In this document: positions 16,001 to 25,301 of the stretch, in pieces | How positions within the stretch are numbered: the stretch's first letter is position 1 | Layout of the letters: every line of letters begins with the position of its first letter | DNA from: Bdellovibrionales bacterium | Lineage (GTDB): Bacteria; Bdellovibrionota; Bdellovibrionia; Bdellovibrionales; UBA1609 | Length of the DNA stretch: 43,849 bases | Assembly (NCBI GenBank): GCA_013216195.1 | Contig: JABSOQ010000014.1 | Coordinates: 1-43,849, forward strand | Reading direction: 5' to 3' | Position numbers and translations under genes: made by a program | The notes under the pieces: model-generated | What the model was told of the DNA's origin: nothing | Seen by the model: the letters and a program-made list of their open reading frames with translations, nothing else | Databases searched by the model: none

Positions 16001-19000
16001 ACAGGTGTCGCATCAGTGGCTGATGACCATTCAATTGTTGGTATATCGGTGTTACCGAGCCACTCATTGGCGATGAGGTCAGAGCCGCCTTTGGCTCCCA
16101 GTATCGGGCTGCCACCAAAGTTCGGGTTCGCGTTGTCATACCAAATGTCGTACTTGTCAGAGTTGTTTGAAACGTTTTGAGCGATATCTTTTGAGAAAAC
16201 ATGAATGTCTTTATTGCCTGGGCCACTGAGGGTAATACTCACCGGAAACGAGCCAGGTTTAGTTTGCCAGCATGAGTTGTTGTAACTTGGAGGGCTTGGA
16301 GCCACAGAATCAGGAAGCTCAAGCCAGCAATACTCGGTAGTGTCGACAGAAAGGTTCACGCTCAAATCGACGACTGCTACGTTTGTGAAACCACTTGCAG
16401 GGTCGAGAGGGTTTTCGACTAGGATACTTGATGGGTCTGCAGGTTTGATAGAATCTAGTGTTATCGTGCCAAGCTCTGCATTTTGGTTCACATTGTTTGC
16501 CGCATCTGCTGTCCAAACATAAATATTTTTTAAGCCTTGAGTCGACGTGGTTGTAAAGCTGGTCGGGCGTGTCGTGTGCCAGTTGTTGTCTGAGCCCTGA
16601 CCACCCACACAGTTGGCTCTATCGTTGGTACCGCTTGAGGGTCTACCTGCTGTTTCAGTGACACACCAGTAAGAGGCGGTGGTGTCGTTGGTGATGGCAA
16701 GTGCCACAGTGTTTTGCCTTATGTAGACCGCGTTAGATGTATTTGGATCTGAAAGGGCTAGTGTTGGGTCTAACAGCGGGTCTAAAACATTGTAGGCTTT
16801 AGATGGCACTGAGGTAAAGCCACTAGCCGTGGCATTCATAGTTTGGCTTGTGCCCGAAGATGTAAAGTAAAGATCAAAAGTTCTTGCTCCACCACTGAGA
16901 TTCACAGGGTTTGTTGAGGTCACATTTGAGTTTGGTGCATTCAAAGTCACCAGATCAGTCGCTGTGGGCAGCTGGTTGAAGAAGTTGTCAGTGGCGTGAA
17001 CATCAACTTGCAGTGTGTAGTTGCTACCTTGAGTTTGTGTGAATGGGGTGCCACTCGCTGCATCCGAAGCGCTCTCATGACCTGGGTCGAAAGACTGACC
17101 TGGCATCACAACTAATAGCTTTTGGCCCGGCCCTTGGCTAATGGCATAGTTGACCGAAGGTGTTCCGGCATACCCGGCTCCTGCCACCGAAACATTGTAG
17201 CCAGAGCCCACAAGAAAGGTTCTGAGGTTGTAAGTGGCTGTGCCGTCGCTCAGTGTATTTGAACTTGTAGGAGCTCGGAATGACAGACTCGACTTTGTCT
17301 GGCTAGGTGTCACCGATATGCTTGTCGAATCATCGTTGATGATATTGTACTCAGAGTCTGTGGCATATACGGTGATAGGTAAGGTCACCCCTGCGGCTAC
17401 AGTCTGCACGCCTAGGTCGCTCACGGCACCACCAAGGCTGAGGTGCCCTTCTTCAAGTGTTTGATAGTCATCAAACAACACGAGTAAATGCGTTTTGGCA
17501 CCTGTGCTCACATTGTAAGTCGATGGAGTATTTGAGCTCAGTGCAGCTGGTGCAACGATTGTGATTGTTTGCACGTTACCAGCTAGAACAGGGCTCAGAG
17601 TGATGTCATAGATACCTTCATCAAAATTTCCTGCGCCGGGGTCTGTGTCTCTCAGATCATCAACAGTGGTGACAGTTACTGCACCCGAATAGCTCGTGTC
17701 AGTGTTAAAGAAGGTGTCAACAGCCCTGATTTTGAGCGGAAGGGTGTCGTCAGTGCTAATAAAGCTTGGGCTGTTTACTACGGCCGAGGCATAGTCTCCA
17801 GAGGTCTGACCAGGGTCGTAGGTTTGCCCATCAAACACCGCAATGTATTGGTTTGCAGCTGCCGCTTGTACAGGTTGCGACTCTGAAATATTCGCAGTCA
17901 GATTTACACCTGAAGCATTGTCGGCTGTGAAATTGTGGTTCGGTATCGCCAAATAATTGGTAACGCTGAATGTGGTTTGACCGCCAGAGGTTATGGCCTG
18001 GTTCGCGATAGCTGGCGCTGCAGGGTCAGTGTTCAGTGTTAGAGATATGTCAGGGTGTGTGTAGCCAGAGATTTGGTTGTAATAATCGTCTGTGGCGATC
18101 ACCGTCACAGAATAGGGGCTTCCCGCAACCTGGGTGATAGCTCCTCCACCGATCGCCGTCGTTAAATCAGGTGCACCTTCATTTAATGCCTGACCAGGTA
18201 GGATCGGTACAAGTTGTGTGGCTGGGCCAGGTGTTACTGTAAAGCTGTAACTTGGCTCATTAATGTAGCCAGAGTCTGCGCTAATGGTATGTACACCCTG
18301 CTGTCTTGGAGTCACCAAGAACGAGGCAACGCCGTTTTGGTACTGGCCAGACGATGTGCTGGTGATCTCTAAGTAAGGGTCAGAAGAAGTCAGCACAGCC
18401 GGTGCTGTGTAGGTCGTGACAGTATTAAATGAGTCATCAACCGCTCTTAAAGTCACAGTGAATGGTGTGCCTACAGCTACGCTTGCCGTGCCTGAGAACG
18501 GCACGCCTGTAACAGCTGCGGCATAGCTTGCTGCACCCTCTACAAATGCTTGGTCTGGCAAAACTGGAACCTTTCGGTTCACTGAGCCTAACTGGGTCTG
18601 TACAGTAGCCGATGCAAAGAATGACGGGTCAGACTCTAAGTAAGCCGTAATCACAAAAGTGTCTTCGACTGTATAGGTGAGATCGCCGAATTCAACTTCA
18701 CCTCTATCCATGGTGCGAGCACCTGTGTAGTTACCAAGCGAGTTGGTATTGCCAGAAAGGCTAAGCGCCACGGTTTCAGAGTTCTCAGTTGTAATTCGGT
18801 TGCCATAGACATCAAGTATTTCAACTTTAAACGGAAATAATGGGTTGATCGTCGAGTTGACGGCCTGAGGTGCCGAGCCCGGAACAAATCGAAATGCCGT
18901 GATCGTAGGTAGTGGATCAATCGTCAACGAGTTAATAATATCAGGCCGACCCTGAAGAGGTGTGCCTGGTTGCACGAGGCCAAATGTCATATCACCAGCA

Positions 19001-22000
19001 TCAGTACCCGTGACTTCTAGACGTGCACGGCCGTTGACGAGGTCACCAACAATTTGCGTCTGATTTGGCGATGAGAAATTGCCTATATTGCGGTTGTCTA
19101 GCACTTGTGCGCCAACCAAGTCTTCGTCACCAAGGCTACTTGTGATATTAAAAGTCACAGTGTAAGAGGCCACAGGGTCTACAGTGATATCGTTGGCGTA
19201 GAAATCTTCTAAATAGACATTCACATAGGCTGTTTCACCAGAGAGCATGTTGCTATCTGATGGGTCTATGCGAATGTGATCAAAAGGCAGTTCTTCGACA
19301 ACGATACCGCTTGATCTACCGTCAATACCGTCTGGTGGGTTGAAAGCGTTCATACCAGCGGTAACTTGAAATGTGCCTCGTGTTGAATAGAGCTCGAAAG
19401 TGTCAGAGGTCCCAAGGGCATGAACTCCGTTTGTAAAGGTGAAGTTGCCGCTAGCTGGGCTGGTGTAGTAGTTATTCTCGCGGTTAGAGGCATTAATTTG
19501 CCTTACGCCGAGGCCAACGAAGTAGCTGCCATTGACCTGAGTACAAATATTTCGTTTGTCGTCTCTCACAGACAATGTTGGCCTAAAGGTTTGCCCGGCG
19601 GTAACTGTGCCGGGCACGCTAACTCCAATATAGTCAGGAGCACCTGGGCTGATAGTGATAAGCCCAGTGCTGGCGGTGACTGTGAGGTCTCCACTTGTAG
19701 AGGTGTAAGTTGCTCGCATCACACCATCAGAGGGAACATCTCCTTCAACAAAAATATTAGTAGCGGGAGTCACAATGGCCTGTAAGTTCGAGCCAATCGG
19801 AAAGTCATTACCAGAGTCATCCCAGTCGACACTGGTAGAGAGAATGTCGAGAAAGTTCAACTCACTGTCAAAAGCCTGCGCAAAGAACTGGGTACGATCA
19901 TCTGTAGATAAAGACACTGTGGCATTAGTAATATCAGTACCACCGTTAATCATAGTGTCGCCATCGTAAATGCGAAGTGAGTCAACTTCACCAGCCACCG
20001 AGCGAATCACCATTGTGTCTTGATAACTGGGTTCATCAACATCTTGTACAGAGATAGTGATGGCATCACCGGCCCTTGGAAGCCTCAAATTAAACCAACT
20101 AAATCGATTACCTTGGCCTGCTGCAAATTCAAAAAGTGCAGAAAAAGTAGAAGTACTTGGAAAGACTGGGCTTGTGCCGGCCGGAGAAGACCCTGGAGTG
20201 TTGCTGACAGTCACATTTAGATTCCGGTTACCAATGGTCACAGCTTCGGGGATCTGGTTTCCAAATTGATCTACTGGTAAAACTCGTAAGTTGAATGTCC
20301 CGACAGCAGGGGCTTCGTTTGGCCCAAGTGCTTGAGGCCAATTTGTGGGTGGGTCTACTCTTAGTCTGTAATCATAAAGATCAGCAGGAGCAATTTGCCC
20401 GAGTGCATTGTTGTCAACGGTAATGGTCCCGTAGGTGCCAGAGTAAGTGAATGCAAAGTTGAACCATCTCTCACCTATGCCACCGTTAGTTACAGTTAGA
20501 GGAGTGAGGGTCACAGCAGTCGTTAAGGCGCCCTCTGGAGAGAACTGACCGAAAAACCCTGAGGCTAAACGACCAGACATCGTGGCCAGGTAAGTTGCGG
20601 GTACATTTTCAAGAAAGTTGCCGGCCTTGTCCTCAACAGAAGCATAAATTGTGATTGCTCCTGAGCCCGCTTGTCGCTCTAGGCCGACGCAATTGGGTCT
20701 TAGACCTGATACAAAGCTTCCGCTCAGAACCTCGTCGAAAGTTCCGTCGAGATGGAGGGGGTAGTGGCGGAAGTTGCTCTGGCCATAACCGTCTTCGTAA
20801 ACGCCCTTACACACTGGCTCCGCATCTGCCCCGGGACCGAGTCGAAGGTTTCCATAAATGCTAGAGTTGAGAGTGACTGTGAAGGTAGCTGACCCAGCCG
20901 GTGAAAAGCTTGCAAATGGTGTGTCGTCAGTGAAAACTCGAATGTCCATTACAGGAGACACAGCGGTGGCGTCCCAGAAGATTAAATCTTCATTGTAAGA
21001 AGAGGCTAAACCACCGGTAAAGTTCTGTGAGATGGTTACGGTTTCCCCGTAGGGGTTGACAAAGTTGCGGTTGAAAGTCGGTATTGAACCCCCAGCAGGT
21101 GCAGTGCCAGTAACGTAATCACGAAAGCTAAACTCAACGTCATGAATACCCTGAATACCTGGGCCTGAGAATTGCGGGCCAACTCGGTTACCATCGGCAT
21201 CAACAACCTCAAGGTCAAAGTCAATTTCGTCACCTGCAGGCACACTCAAACCCCCTGGCAGAATGACATTTACTCCAACAGGGTCACCGGGGTCAATCGT
21301 CAACAGACCGGTAGAAGCGATGCCATGGGGTGGGCTGTTCACGGTTAAGTAACCACCGCCGGGGTGAGGGAGGGTATCTCGAAAAGAAAGCGTGGTAAAC
21401 TGACCTGTATTGGTCGACAAGTTGTTATCAATCTCAGGTTCAGCTGAGCTCCATGTGCCTGTGGTCATGTCGCTAATATAGTTACCCACGGCATCTGTTA
21501 TGGCTGCGTAATAAGTCTCATCAGTCGAGTCTGTAGTGTAAAGCTGTGTGCCCACGATTGCAGTGGCTCCAGCGTCTGGTCCACCCAGCCCATCGGTGAT
21601 AGCAAGATCAGATGCCGCAGATTCAAGAACTGTCACCTCATGTGCAAACACATCGATCAGCCCATCGTTACCATCTCCCATAAAAATAATGGTTTCAGTT
21701 CTGGTATCGGTTAGGGTGACCGTACCATCGGGGATCTCACAGACACCTTCTACAAAGGTACAAGATTGCACAGAGGGTAGCAGGGTTGGGCTAACGCCGC
21801 CCCAGCTATCAGAAGTTACGAAAGTCCACTCGAGGTCTACGGTCTCTTCGTAGCTGGTAACAACTGAGTTGGTGTCTGTGAATATCACTGAGACGCGAAA
21901 GCCAAAGCCAACACCCGCGACCTCTGTGTCACCGTTGGTTGATTCGAGGTCAAAGCGATAATTGTTGTTCTCTTCGTCTGAATTGACCAAGAAAACTTGG

Positions 22001-22425
22001 CAAGTTGCTGAGCCCTCAATACAGGCCTGAATTCGTGAGACCTCACCAAATACAACTGGCAATCTTATGTTGGTTTGCGCAAACCCACTGCTGTCAGTTA
22101 CGACGTTAGGAGACGTTATGAGTACTCCCGTTTCAGAGATTTCACGAAAGGTAACATCAATACCATTTGCCGGCTGACCGTCTGGGCTGGTGACTTGAAT
22201 GATGAGTGGGTCGTCGAGAAGCTTGTCTGCTTGGCCCAGCTGACTGTTACCAGAAACCATTGCGATGTTTAAACCGAAGTCATTAGAGGCTAGGCCCTCG
22301 AGGCCATCTTTGGTACAAGCTGTTAGCGTGGTAAGAGCAACACACAACACGGCAAGACATTTTCCTTTAAGAAAATGCAAAGATGATATCGTGCAATTGG
22401 TGTGTTTACTTTTCATTCCGTCCAC
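13006..22425 (-). CDS. Giant multi-domain surface lipoprotein with Ig-like modules and a C-terminal LamG domain
   Basis: A 3139-aa secreted protein. The signal ends in lipobox LTAC (Cys37). An invasin-like Ig module follows (about 45-150), then a long chain of beta-sandwich modules. Between about 1285 and 1890 lie five related modules of 115-125 aa, each starting like LVPILPGQALNEG and containing an AxDxxxN motif. Further Ig-like or Fn3-like domains occupy about 1890-2330. A region with propeller-like repeats (VGTASGLDIVDL, VGMSNGLMILDF) lies at about 2590-2840, and a LamG/concanavalin-type domain (LALESAQSEYLTLADGAG) at about 2855-3045. Very rich in Thr, Ser, Asp and Gly; few Cys. Probably an adhesin-like surface or outer-membrane protein; function unknown. 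The start is GTG at 22425 or ATG at 22416, both with weak ribosome sites. Confidence 0.85.
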   Translation of the reverse strand: MDGMKSKHTNCTISSLHFLKGKCLAVLCVALTTLTACTKDGLEGLASNDFGLNIAMVSGNSQLGQADKLLDDPLIIQVTSPDGQPANGIDVTFREISETGVLITSPNVVTDSSGFAQTNIRLPVVFGEVSRIQACIEGSATCQVFLVNSDEENNNYRFDLESTNGDTEVAGVGFGFRVSVIFTDTNSVVTSYEETVDLEWTFVTSDSWGGVSPTLLPSVQSCTFVEGVCEIPDGTVTLTDTRTETIIFMGDGNDGLIDVFAHEVTVLESAASDLAITDGLGGPDAGATAIVGTQLYTTDSTDETYYAAITDAVGNYISDMTTGTWSSAEPEIDNNLSTNTGQFTTLSFRDTLPHPGGGYLTVNSPPHGIASTGLLTIDPGDPVGVNVILPGGLSVPAGDEIDFDLEVVDADGNRVGPQFSGPGIQGIHDVEFSFRDYVTGTAPAGGSIPTFNRNFVNPYGETVTISQNFTGGLASSYNEDLIFWDATAVSPVMDIRVFTDDTPFASFSPAGSATFTVTLNSSIYGNLRLGPGADAEPVCKGVYEDGYGQSNFRHYPLHLDGTFDEVLSGSFVSGLRPNCVGLERQAGSGAITIYASVEDKAGNFLENVPATYLATMSGRLASGFFGQFSPEGALTTAVTLTPLTVTNGGIGERWFNFAFTYSGTYGTITVDNNALGQIAPADLYDYRLRVDPPTNWPQALGPNEAPAVGTFNLRVLPVDQFGNQIPEAVTIGNRNLNVTVSNTPGSSPAGTSPVFPSTSTFSALFEFAAGQGNRFSWFNLRLPRAGDAITISVQDVDEPSYQDTMVIRSVAGEVDSLRIYDGDTMINGGTDITNATVSLSTDDRTQFFAQAFDSELNFLDILSTSVDWDDSGNDFPIGSNLQAIVTPATNIFVEGDVPSDGVMRATYTSTSGDLTVTASTGLITISPGAPDYIGVSVPGTVTAGQTFRPTLSVRDDKRNICTQVNGSYFVGLGVRQINASNRENNYYTSPASGNFTFTNGVHALGTSDTFELYSTRGTFQVTAGMNAFNPPDGIDGRSSGIVVEELPFDHIRIDPSDSNMLSGETAYVNVYLEDFYANDITVDPVASYTVTFNITSSLGDEDLVGAQVLDNRNIGNFSSPNQTQIVGDLVNGRARLEVTGTDAGDMTFGLVQPGTPLQGRPDIINSLTIDPLPTITAFRFVPGSAPQAVNSTINPLFPFKVEILDVYGNRITTENSETVALSLSGNTNSLGNYTGARTMDRGEVEFGDLTYTVEDTFVITAYLESDPSFFASATVQTQLGSVNRKVPVLPDQAFVEGAASYAAAVTGVPFSGTASVAVGTPFTVTLRAVDDSFNTVTTYTAPAVLTSSDPYLEITSTSSGQYQNGVASFLVTPRQQGVHTISADSGYINEPSYSFTVTPGPATQLVPILPGQALNEGAPDLTTAIGGGAITQVAGSPYSVTVIATDDYYNQISGYTHPDISLTLNTDPAAPAIANQAITSGGQTTFSVTNYLAIPNHNFTADNASGVNLTANISESQPVQAAAANQYIAVFDGQTYDPGQTSGDYASAVVNSPSFISTDDTLPLKIRAVDTFFNTDTSYSGAVTVTTVDDLRDTDPGAGNFDEGIYDITLSPVLAGNVQTITIVAPAALSSNTPSTYNVSTGAKTHLLVLFDDYQTLEEGHLSLGGAVSDLGVQTVAAGVTLPITVYATDSEYNIINDDSTSISVTPSQTKSSLSFRAPTSSNTLSDGTATYNLRTFLVGSGYNVSVAGAGYAGTPSVNYAISQGPGQKLLVVMPGQSFDPGHESASDAASGTPFTQTQGSNYTLQVDVHATDNFFNQLPTATDLVTLNAPNSNVTSTNPVNLSGGARTFDLYFTSSGTSQTMNATASGFTSVPSKAYNVLDPLLDPTLALSDPNTSNAVYIRQNTVALAITNDTTASYWCVTETAGRPSSGTNDRANCVGGQGSDNNWHTTRPTSFTTTSTQGLKNIYVWTADAANNVNQNAELGTITLDSIKPADPSSILVENPLDPASGFTNVAVVDLSVNLSVDTTEYCWLELPDSVAPSPPSYNNSCWQTKPGSFPVSITLSGPGNKDIHVFSKDIAQNVSNNSDKYDIWYDNANPNFGGSPILGAKGGSDLIANEWLGNTDIPTIEWSSATDATPVTYEVLIRNASLTNVCGTATVTGNQHTFSGCNLTHGDTYTVEITAIDSAGNSATAGNNGFSFEVDTVAPAAGFDVSGLDGGSDTTVDEWLTDVLNDPEITWTDTTGEDEYGVAILFDNNAVACAEVTVTAGTTNFDGFTGCSLLDNTPYKVRLTAYDNAGNATPADNSPYEFDTARGIDNFLVVVNDASVVAGEAFTISVIARRANNEVAESYIGSHTVTIATNGAAGADLCASAINPLVELPPLSLFFSLGRSTTGNMKLKSAATNTFVTATDESGYTGNSGVFTVSADSAFCTQIEDAAGGNQTEVTADSYSIDATATYYASQYDRWGNYLGPDSVNWIGYDSVADAPFPDTATASTTLVGAKAGSGVLSISGGASGASANISVGTGSTNWNTGSTDAYGRSRLGNNNIGALFYWDTSTNTSTTWRTTSGPSWYSESSSANRGDKDRFPERVMLVGTASGLDIVDLTNYTLFMRFQRSSDYAIDANLGSITSIFANNGKVFVGMSNGLMILDFVTDQIYKLTSTNRFLSNRNLSQRNSSGVFSVNTTYPALSNNGVKALHGDTISSVDYLAIGHGAGVDLLRVSGTTTKYADSGANEVVDVYLASNSRLYYLEENSGVRRADLSLPLSANFSESRTYSKSSAAALVSLELNSMHIAEGSSAAQTGRNQILVGTDRGLTVLNEHDTFGSSTANSFGIIGTGYLPFSDYLALESAQSEYLTLADGAGLSGESEATIELRFRPSSSPNSSILFEKGDVTSENGATRLRFDGSGFLTFEIRHNGTLYSVQSSSSSWNTYQWYHVAAVVSSSSISLYVDGSRDDQDSSMNFASPTLSFSSSASSLAGNASGSHFNGNIDEFRVSKSARYSGGGFVVDPSAFTSDGDTVHLLHFNGNLNHSDSGAQQNAAAAGNPGYSAGLFSGTVEVFQAVKAVSASNESSAIISSSTAYHKVTSLETSSPSESIDASLLGIGALEVFHVDSQDNFDSAVGRSSGLHLKRE

Positions 22426-22433
22426 GTTCCGCT

Positions 22434-22459
22434 TTATCTATATGTACGTTTCGGACTTA
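22434..22459 (-). promoter_or_regulatory. Possible sigma-28-like promoter of the giant lipoprotein gene
   Basis: On the minus strand TAAG, a 14-nt spacer and ATAGATAA. This has the same spacing as the fliL promoter and keeps GATAA but lacks the CC of CCGATAA. The GTG start lies 8 nt downstream. The match is partial. Confidence 0.25.
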
Positions 22460-22669
22460 ATCAGGATGATCTAAACTGAAGTCGCGCACCAAAATGAGAA
22501 TCTTGGTGCGGTTTTTCATTGAGTGTTTAATCTTGAGAAATTGGGTTCGTGAAATGCTACTGAGGTTAATATCAGGTTGCAATTGCTGCAATACTGCTTG
22601 AAAAAACAGGGTTTCAAACAGATACAGGGTGAACCTTTTCGGCTTTGGGTGGGCTTTCAGGAGCTGCAA
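22457..22669 (-). CDS. Hypothetical small protein (70 aa), doubtful
   Basis: This ORF starts with TTG 12 nt after the phosphatase stop and runs most of the gap to the giant gene. GGGAG is only 2 nt upstream of the TTG, too close to be a good ribosome site. The product is basic and partly helical (FETLFFQAVLQQLQPDINL) with a short hydrophobic patch near the end (KILILVRDF). No family recognised. A hairpin (22485-22510) lies within its 3' part. It may be a non-coding gap. Confidence 0.3.
   Translation of the reverse strand: MQLLKAHPKPKRFTLYLFETLFFQAVLQQLQPDINLSSISRTQFLKIKHSMKNRTKILILVRDFSLDHPD
22485..22516 (+). terminator. Inverted repeat with T-run on the plus strand
   Basis: Perfect 8-bp stem CGCACCAA / TTGGTGCG with a 10-nt loop, followed on the plus strand by GTTTTT. 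It looks like an intrinsic terminator for plus-strand transcription, yet no plus-strand gene ends here. It could stop antisense transcripts coming out of the giant gene, or be a hairpin in the minus-strand leader. Confidence 0.35.
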
Positions 22670-22681
22670 GTCTCCCGCAGA

Positions 22682-24541
22682 TTAAGCTTCTTGCTGCGGC
22701 AAGAACTGGCAAGCTACCAAGGTGACGTCATCAGGGAGAGGTGTATCTGACCTGAAATCACGAAGCTCGCGATTGAGGTCTCCGAGCTTCTTTTGAACGC
22801 CTGCCTCACCAGAAAACAGCTTTGCGAGAGTTCTTAAGAAGCTCCCTTCGGAGAGTTCCTCTCCTAGTGGGTTTGAGACTTCGAATACGCCGTCGGTAAA
22901 GAAAAGAATTTGATCAAAAGGTTGAATTTGGGCTTCTTTGTTTTCATATTTGGCATCCGCAGACTGGCCCAGGCGCTGAGAGCTATCAGACAAAAAGTAG
23001 TCTAGGTCTTTTTTCTTAACCTTGTCTTTTTTGGGGATCACAATCGGAAACTCGTGACCAGCATTTGCATAGCGAACTACACCCGTTTTGCGATCAATCT
23101 CACCGAAGAATAAAGTCATTTGAATGGAGCCTTGAGACACACTGTAGATTGCGCGATTCATGGTCTCAATTGCCGTTGCTGGGTCCATTGACATGTCTGT
23201 GATGCACAAGTGACCGACTGACTTTGCTGCGGCTGTCAGCATAGCTGGGCCGGCGCCGTGACCTGTGGCATCCCCGACAATCACACGAACCTTGTCTTCA
23301 GTGAAGTGGTAGTCAAACCAATCACCACCACACACCTCAGCCGGTTCAATGTAGCTGCATAGGTGAAAGTCTTTTTCTAAAACTTCCCATGGTGGTATCA
23401 GTTTATCTTGCACAAGCTTAACGGTTTCAATTTCATTCTCGAGCCGCGACTTTTCAGCTGTTTCATTAACGAGCTTGTGAACTTGGCCGGCCATCCATTC
23501 AACTCTGTTGGCAAGGTAGCCGACTTCGTCAGAGGTTTTTATATTCACTTTGGTATCAAATTCGCCTCTTGAGATGTCTTCGGTCGCCTTTACGAGCTTG
23601 TTCAAAGAGCCTGTTAAGCCTCTAGAAACTAGGTAGCCAATGAAGATCACCAGTAAAATGGCTGCAGCCCCGTAAAGCACAGACTGATTTATCAGTGCGT
23701 TTAAGTTTGCAAAGGCTCGGTCTTGGTTCACAGTGGTGATAACCCGAACACCCCAGTCTTGAATGGTCGAGTAAGCGACCAGTACCGTTGGCAGTTTCTC
23801 GTTCTTCATTTCTGTGACACCCTCTGGAAACCTCTTGGCAGCAACCTTTTTGAAGACACCATCTGAATGACCCTCGAGTGGTATAAGGGGAGCCGGCCAG
23901 ATACTCGGGGTTACAAGAACATCTCCATCGAGCGAGATCATGTACTTTTGATACTGGCCAGCGAGAGCGAAGGTCTCATAGAGAGGGCTCGACCTGAAAA
24001 CAACAAGAACAATAAGATACAAGTCGGGGTTTAGTGTTTTAATTGCCTCGGCTGCGATATAAAAGTTCTTCTTCAATTCATATTTACGTAGTACGAGCTG
24101 GCCCTCTTTGGCTGTGTTCAGAATTGAAGATAAGGTCTCTGGTTCGATCTCAACTTTTTCGATCTCTCTTGGAAACCTAATTTTACTATCTCGAAGATCA
24201 GTTATGCCTTTCGAGTCGATCTGGTAGAGGTAGACAAACTCCACAAATTTGAGCTCGTCGAGAAGACGGGTACTCGAGTCGATGAAGCTAAGCTTTTGAA
24301 TTGCGACTTCATCGAGCAATTTTGAATTCTGCCTCTTAACTGCTGCCAGATGAGTTTCGACCTGTCGAGCTGTGGCCTGGGCGATCTTCATAGTCGAGTC
24401 ATATACGTAGGCAAGTTTATCTTCTTTAAACAGGCTCAACGTGTAATAAGCAAACAGACTTAGAGATACGAGTGGCACACTAATCAATAAGAGAATGAGT
24501 TTGAGTCGGATTGGAAACTGAACTTTTGATTTTACTGCCAT
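22682..24541 (-). CDS. Membrane sensor PP2C-type (SpoIIE/RsbU) serine phosphatase with HAMP domain
   Basis: Signalling phosphatase of 619 aa. First membrane helix about 13-32 (LKLILLLISVPLVSLSLFAYY), then an extracytoplasmic sensor region of Cache type (about 35-285). The second helix (about 288-310, LYGAAAILLVIFIGYLVSR) leads into a HAMP domain (about 310-365; SRGEFDTKV, DEVGYLANRV) and a short coiled coil. The SpoIIE catalytic domain (about 385-615) carries the metal-binding motifs CGGDWFDY, GDATGHGAGPAM, NAGHE and FFTDGVFE. Such phosphatases usually act on anti-anti-sigma (STAS) proteins, but none is encoded nearby. The start is ATG with GAAG upstream. Confidence 0.92.
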   Translation of the reverse strand: MAVKSKVQFPIRLKLILLLISVPLVSLSLFAYYTLSLFKEDKLAYVYDSTMKIAQATARQVETHLAAVKRQNSKLLDEVAIQKLSFIDSSTRLLDELKFVEFVYLYQIDSKGITDLRDSKIRFPREIEKVEIEPETLSSILNTAKEGQLVLRKYELKKNFYIAAEAIKTLNPDLYLIVLVVFRSSPLYETFALAGQYQKYMISLDGDVLVTPSIWPAPLIPLEGHSDGVFKKVAAKRFPEGVTEMKNEKLPTVLVAYSTIQDWGVRVITTVNQDRAFANLNALINQSVLYGAAAILLVIFIGYLVSRGLTGSLNKLVKATEDISRGEFDTKVNIKTSDEVGYLANRVEWMAGQVHKLVNETAEKSRLENEIETVKLVQDKLIPPWEVLEKDFHLCSYIEPAEVCGGDWFDYHFTEDKVRVIVGDATGHGAGPAMLTAAAKSVGHLCITDMSMDPATAIETMNRAIYSVSQGSIQMTLFFGEIDRKTGVVRYANAGHEFPIVIPKKDKVKKKDLDYFLSDSSQRLGQSADAKYENKEAQIQPFDQILFFTDGVFEVSNPLGEELSEGSFLRTLAKLFSGEAGVQKKLGDLNRELRDFRSDTPLPDDVTLVACQFLPQQEA

Positions 24542-24602
24542 GGCTTCTTTAGAGTATCAGACTCCCAAGGCAGTGATGATCGCTAAGTCTACCGCTCTAG
24601 AC

Positions 24603-25301
24603 CTAGGACTTAAATGCAAAGAACACGATCGCAATAATCATGATTGCAAAAGCAAAAACCAGTGAAGTGAGCAGTTTTGAGCCTAGAACTCTTTCGACCA
24701 GGCCAGAGCTGGTCATCGGGATGGGAGCTTGAACATTTGAATATTCTCCAGGGGCGGCAACACCTTGCTGACCGACAACACGTCGAGACTCCATCTTAAG
24801 CCTTTTCACTCGAATCGACTTTACGACTCTTGCAAATACATTGTTGTATTTGCGAGCCTTCGCCTTGTCTGCTGAAAGTGAGACTAGTATCGACAGGTTC
24901 TGAGACTTTGTGGCCAAGTAAAGAGTGTAGAAGTTCCGAACTTCGCTGCCTAAGTGCAAGCCCTCAACCCATTTCTGAGGGCCGAGTAACCTTTGTTTTG
25001 CGTGAATCACTTTTGAAGGTTGGGGTGCAGCTTTTGCCTCTTTGATTGCGAGCATCTTGGGTTGGCCCAAGTGCTTCAGGTAGTTGCCCAGGTTGTCTTC
25101 TGGCCCAGCTTGCTTAGCTGATACGACTACGATGGCTTCAGTTTGATCTTTACTGCTCTGTGGGGAGCACACCCAGTTCGGTGGTTTGTGTTCACAAATC
25201 CATGACTTCGGTAGATCAAATTTTAAAAATTCATTTTCAAATGCCAAACTCAGCGGGCTACCTAGCAGGCAAACAAGAATGAAAAATCGCTGTAGAATCA
25301 T
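24603..25301 (-). CDS. Secreted protein with C-terminal membrane anchor, paralogue of the upstream gene
   Basis: Signal peptide (1-20), a domain of about 160 residues, a linker, and a C-terminal membrane helix (about 208-230, LLTSLVFAFAIMIIAIVFFAF). The domain matches the upstream gene's product in order: FxLPxxWxC near the start, then EAIxxxxAKxAGPxDxxxNYLxxL, SKVxHxKxR, KWVxGxxLGSEVxxxYTxYLAT and an SIRV ending. The family is not recognised. Two cysteines (ICEHKP...WVCS) may form a disulfide. It overlaps the upstream start-of-operon gene by 4 bp. Tandem duplication is evident at the protein level. Confidence 0.75.
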   Translation of the reverse strand: MILQRFFILVCLLGSPLSLAFENEFLKFDLPKSWICEHKPPNWVCSPQSSKDQTEAIVVVSAKQAGPEDNLGNYLKHLGQPKMLAIKEAKAAPQPSKVIHAKQRLLGPQKWVEGLHLGSEVRNFYTLYLATKSQNLSILVSLSADKAKARKYNNVFARVVKSIRVKRLKMESRRVVGQQGVAAPGEYSNVQAPIPMTSSGLVERVLGSKLLTSLVFAFAIMIIAIVFFAFKS

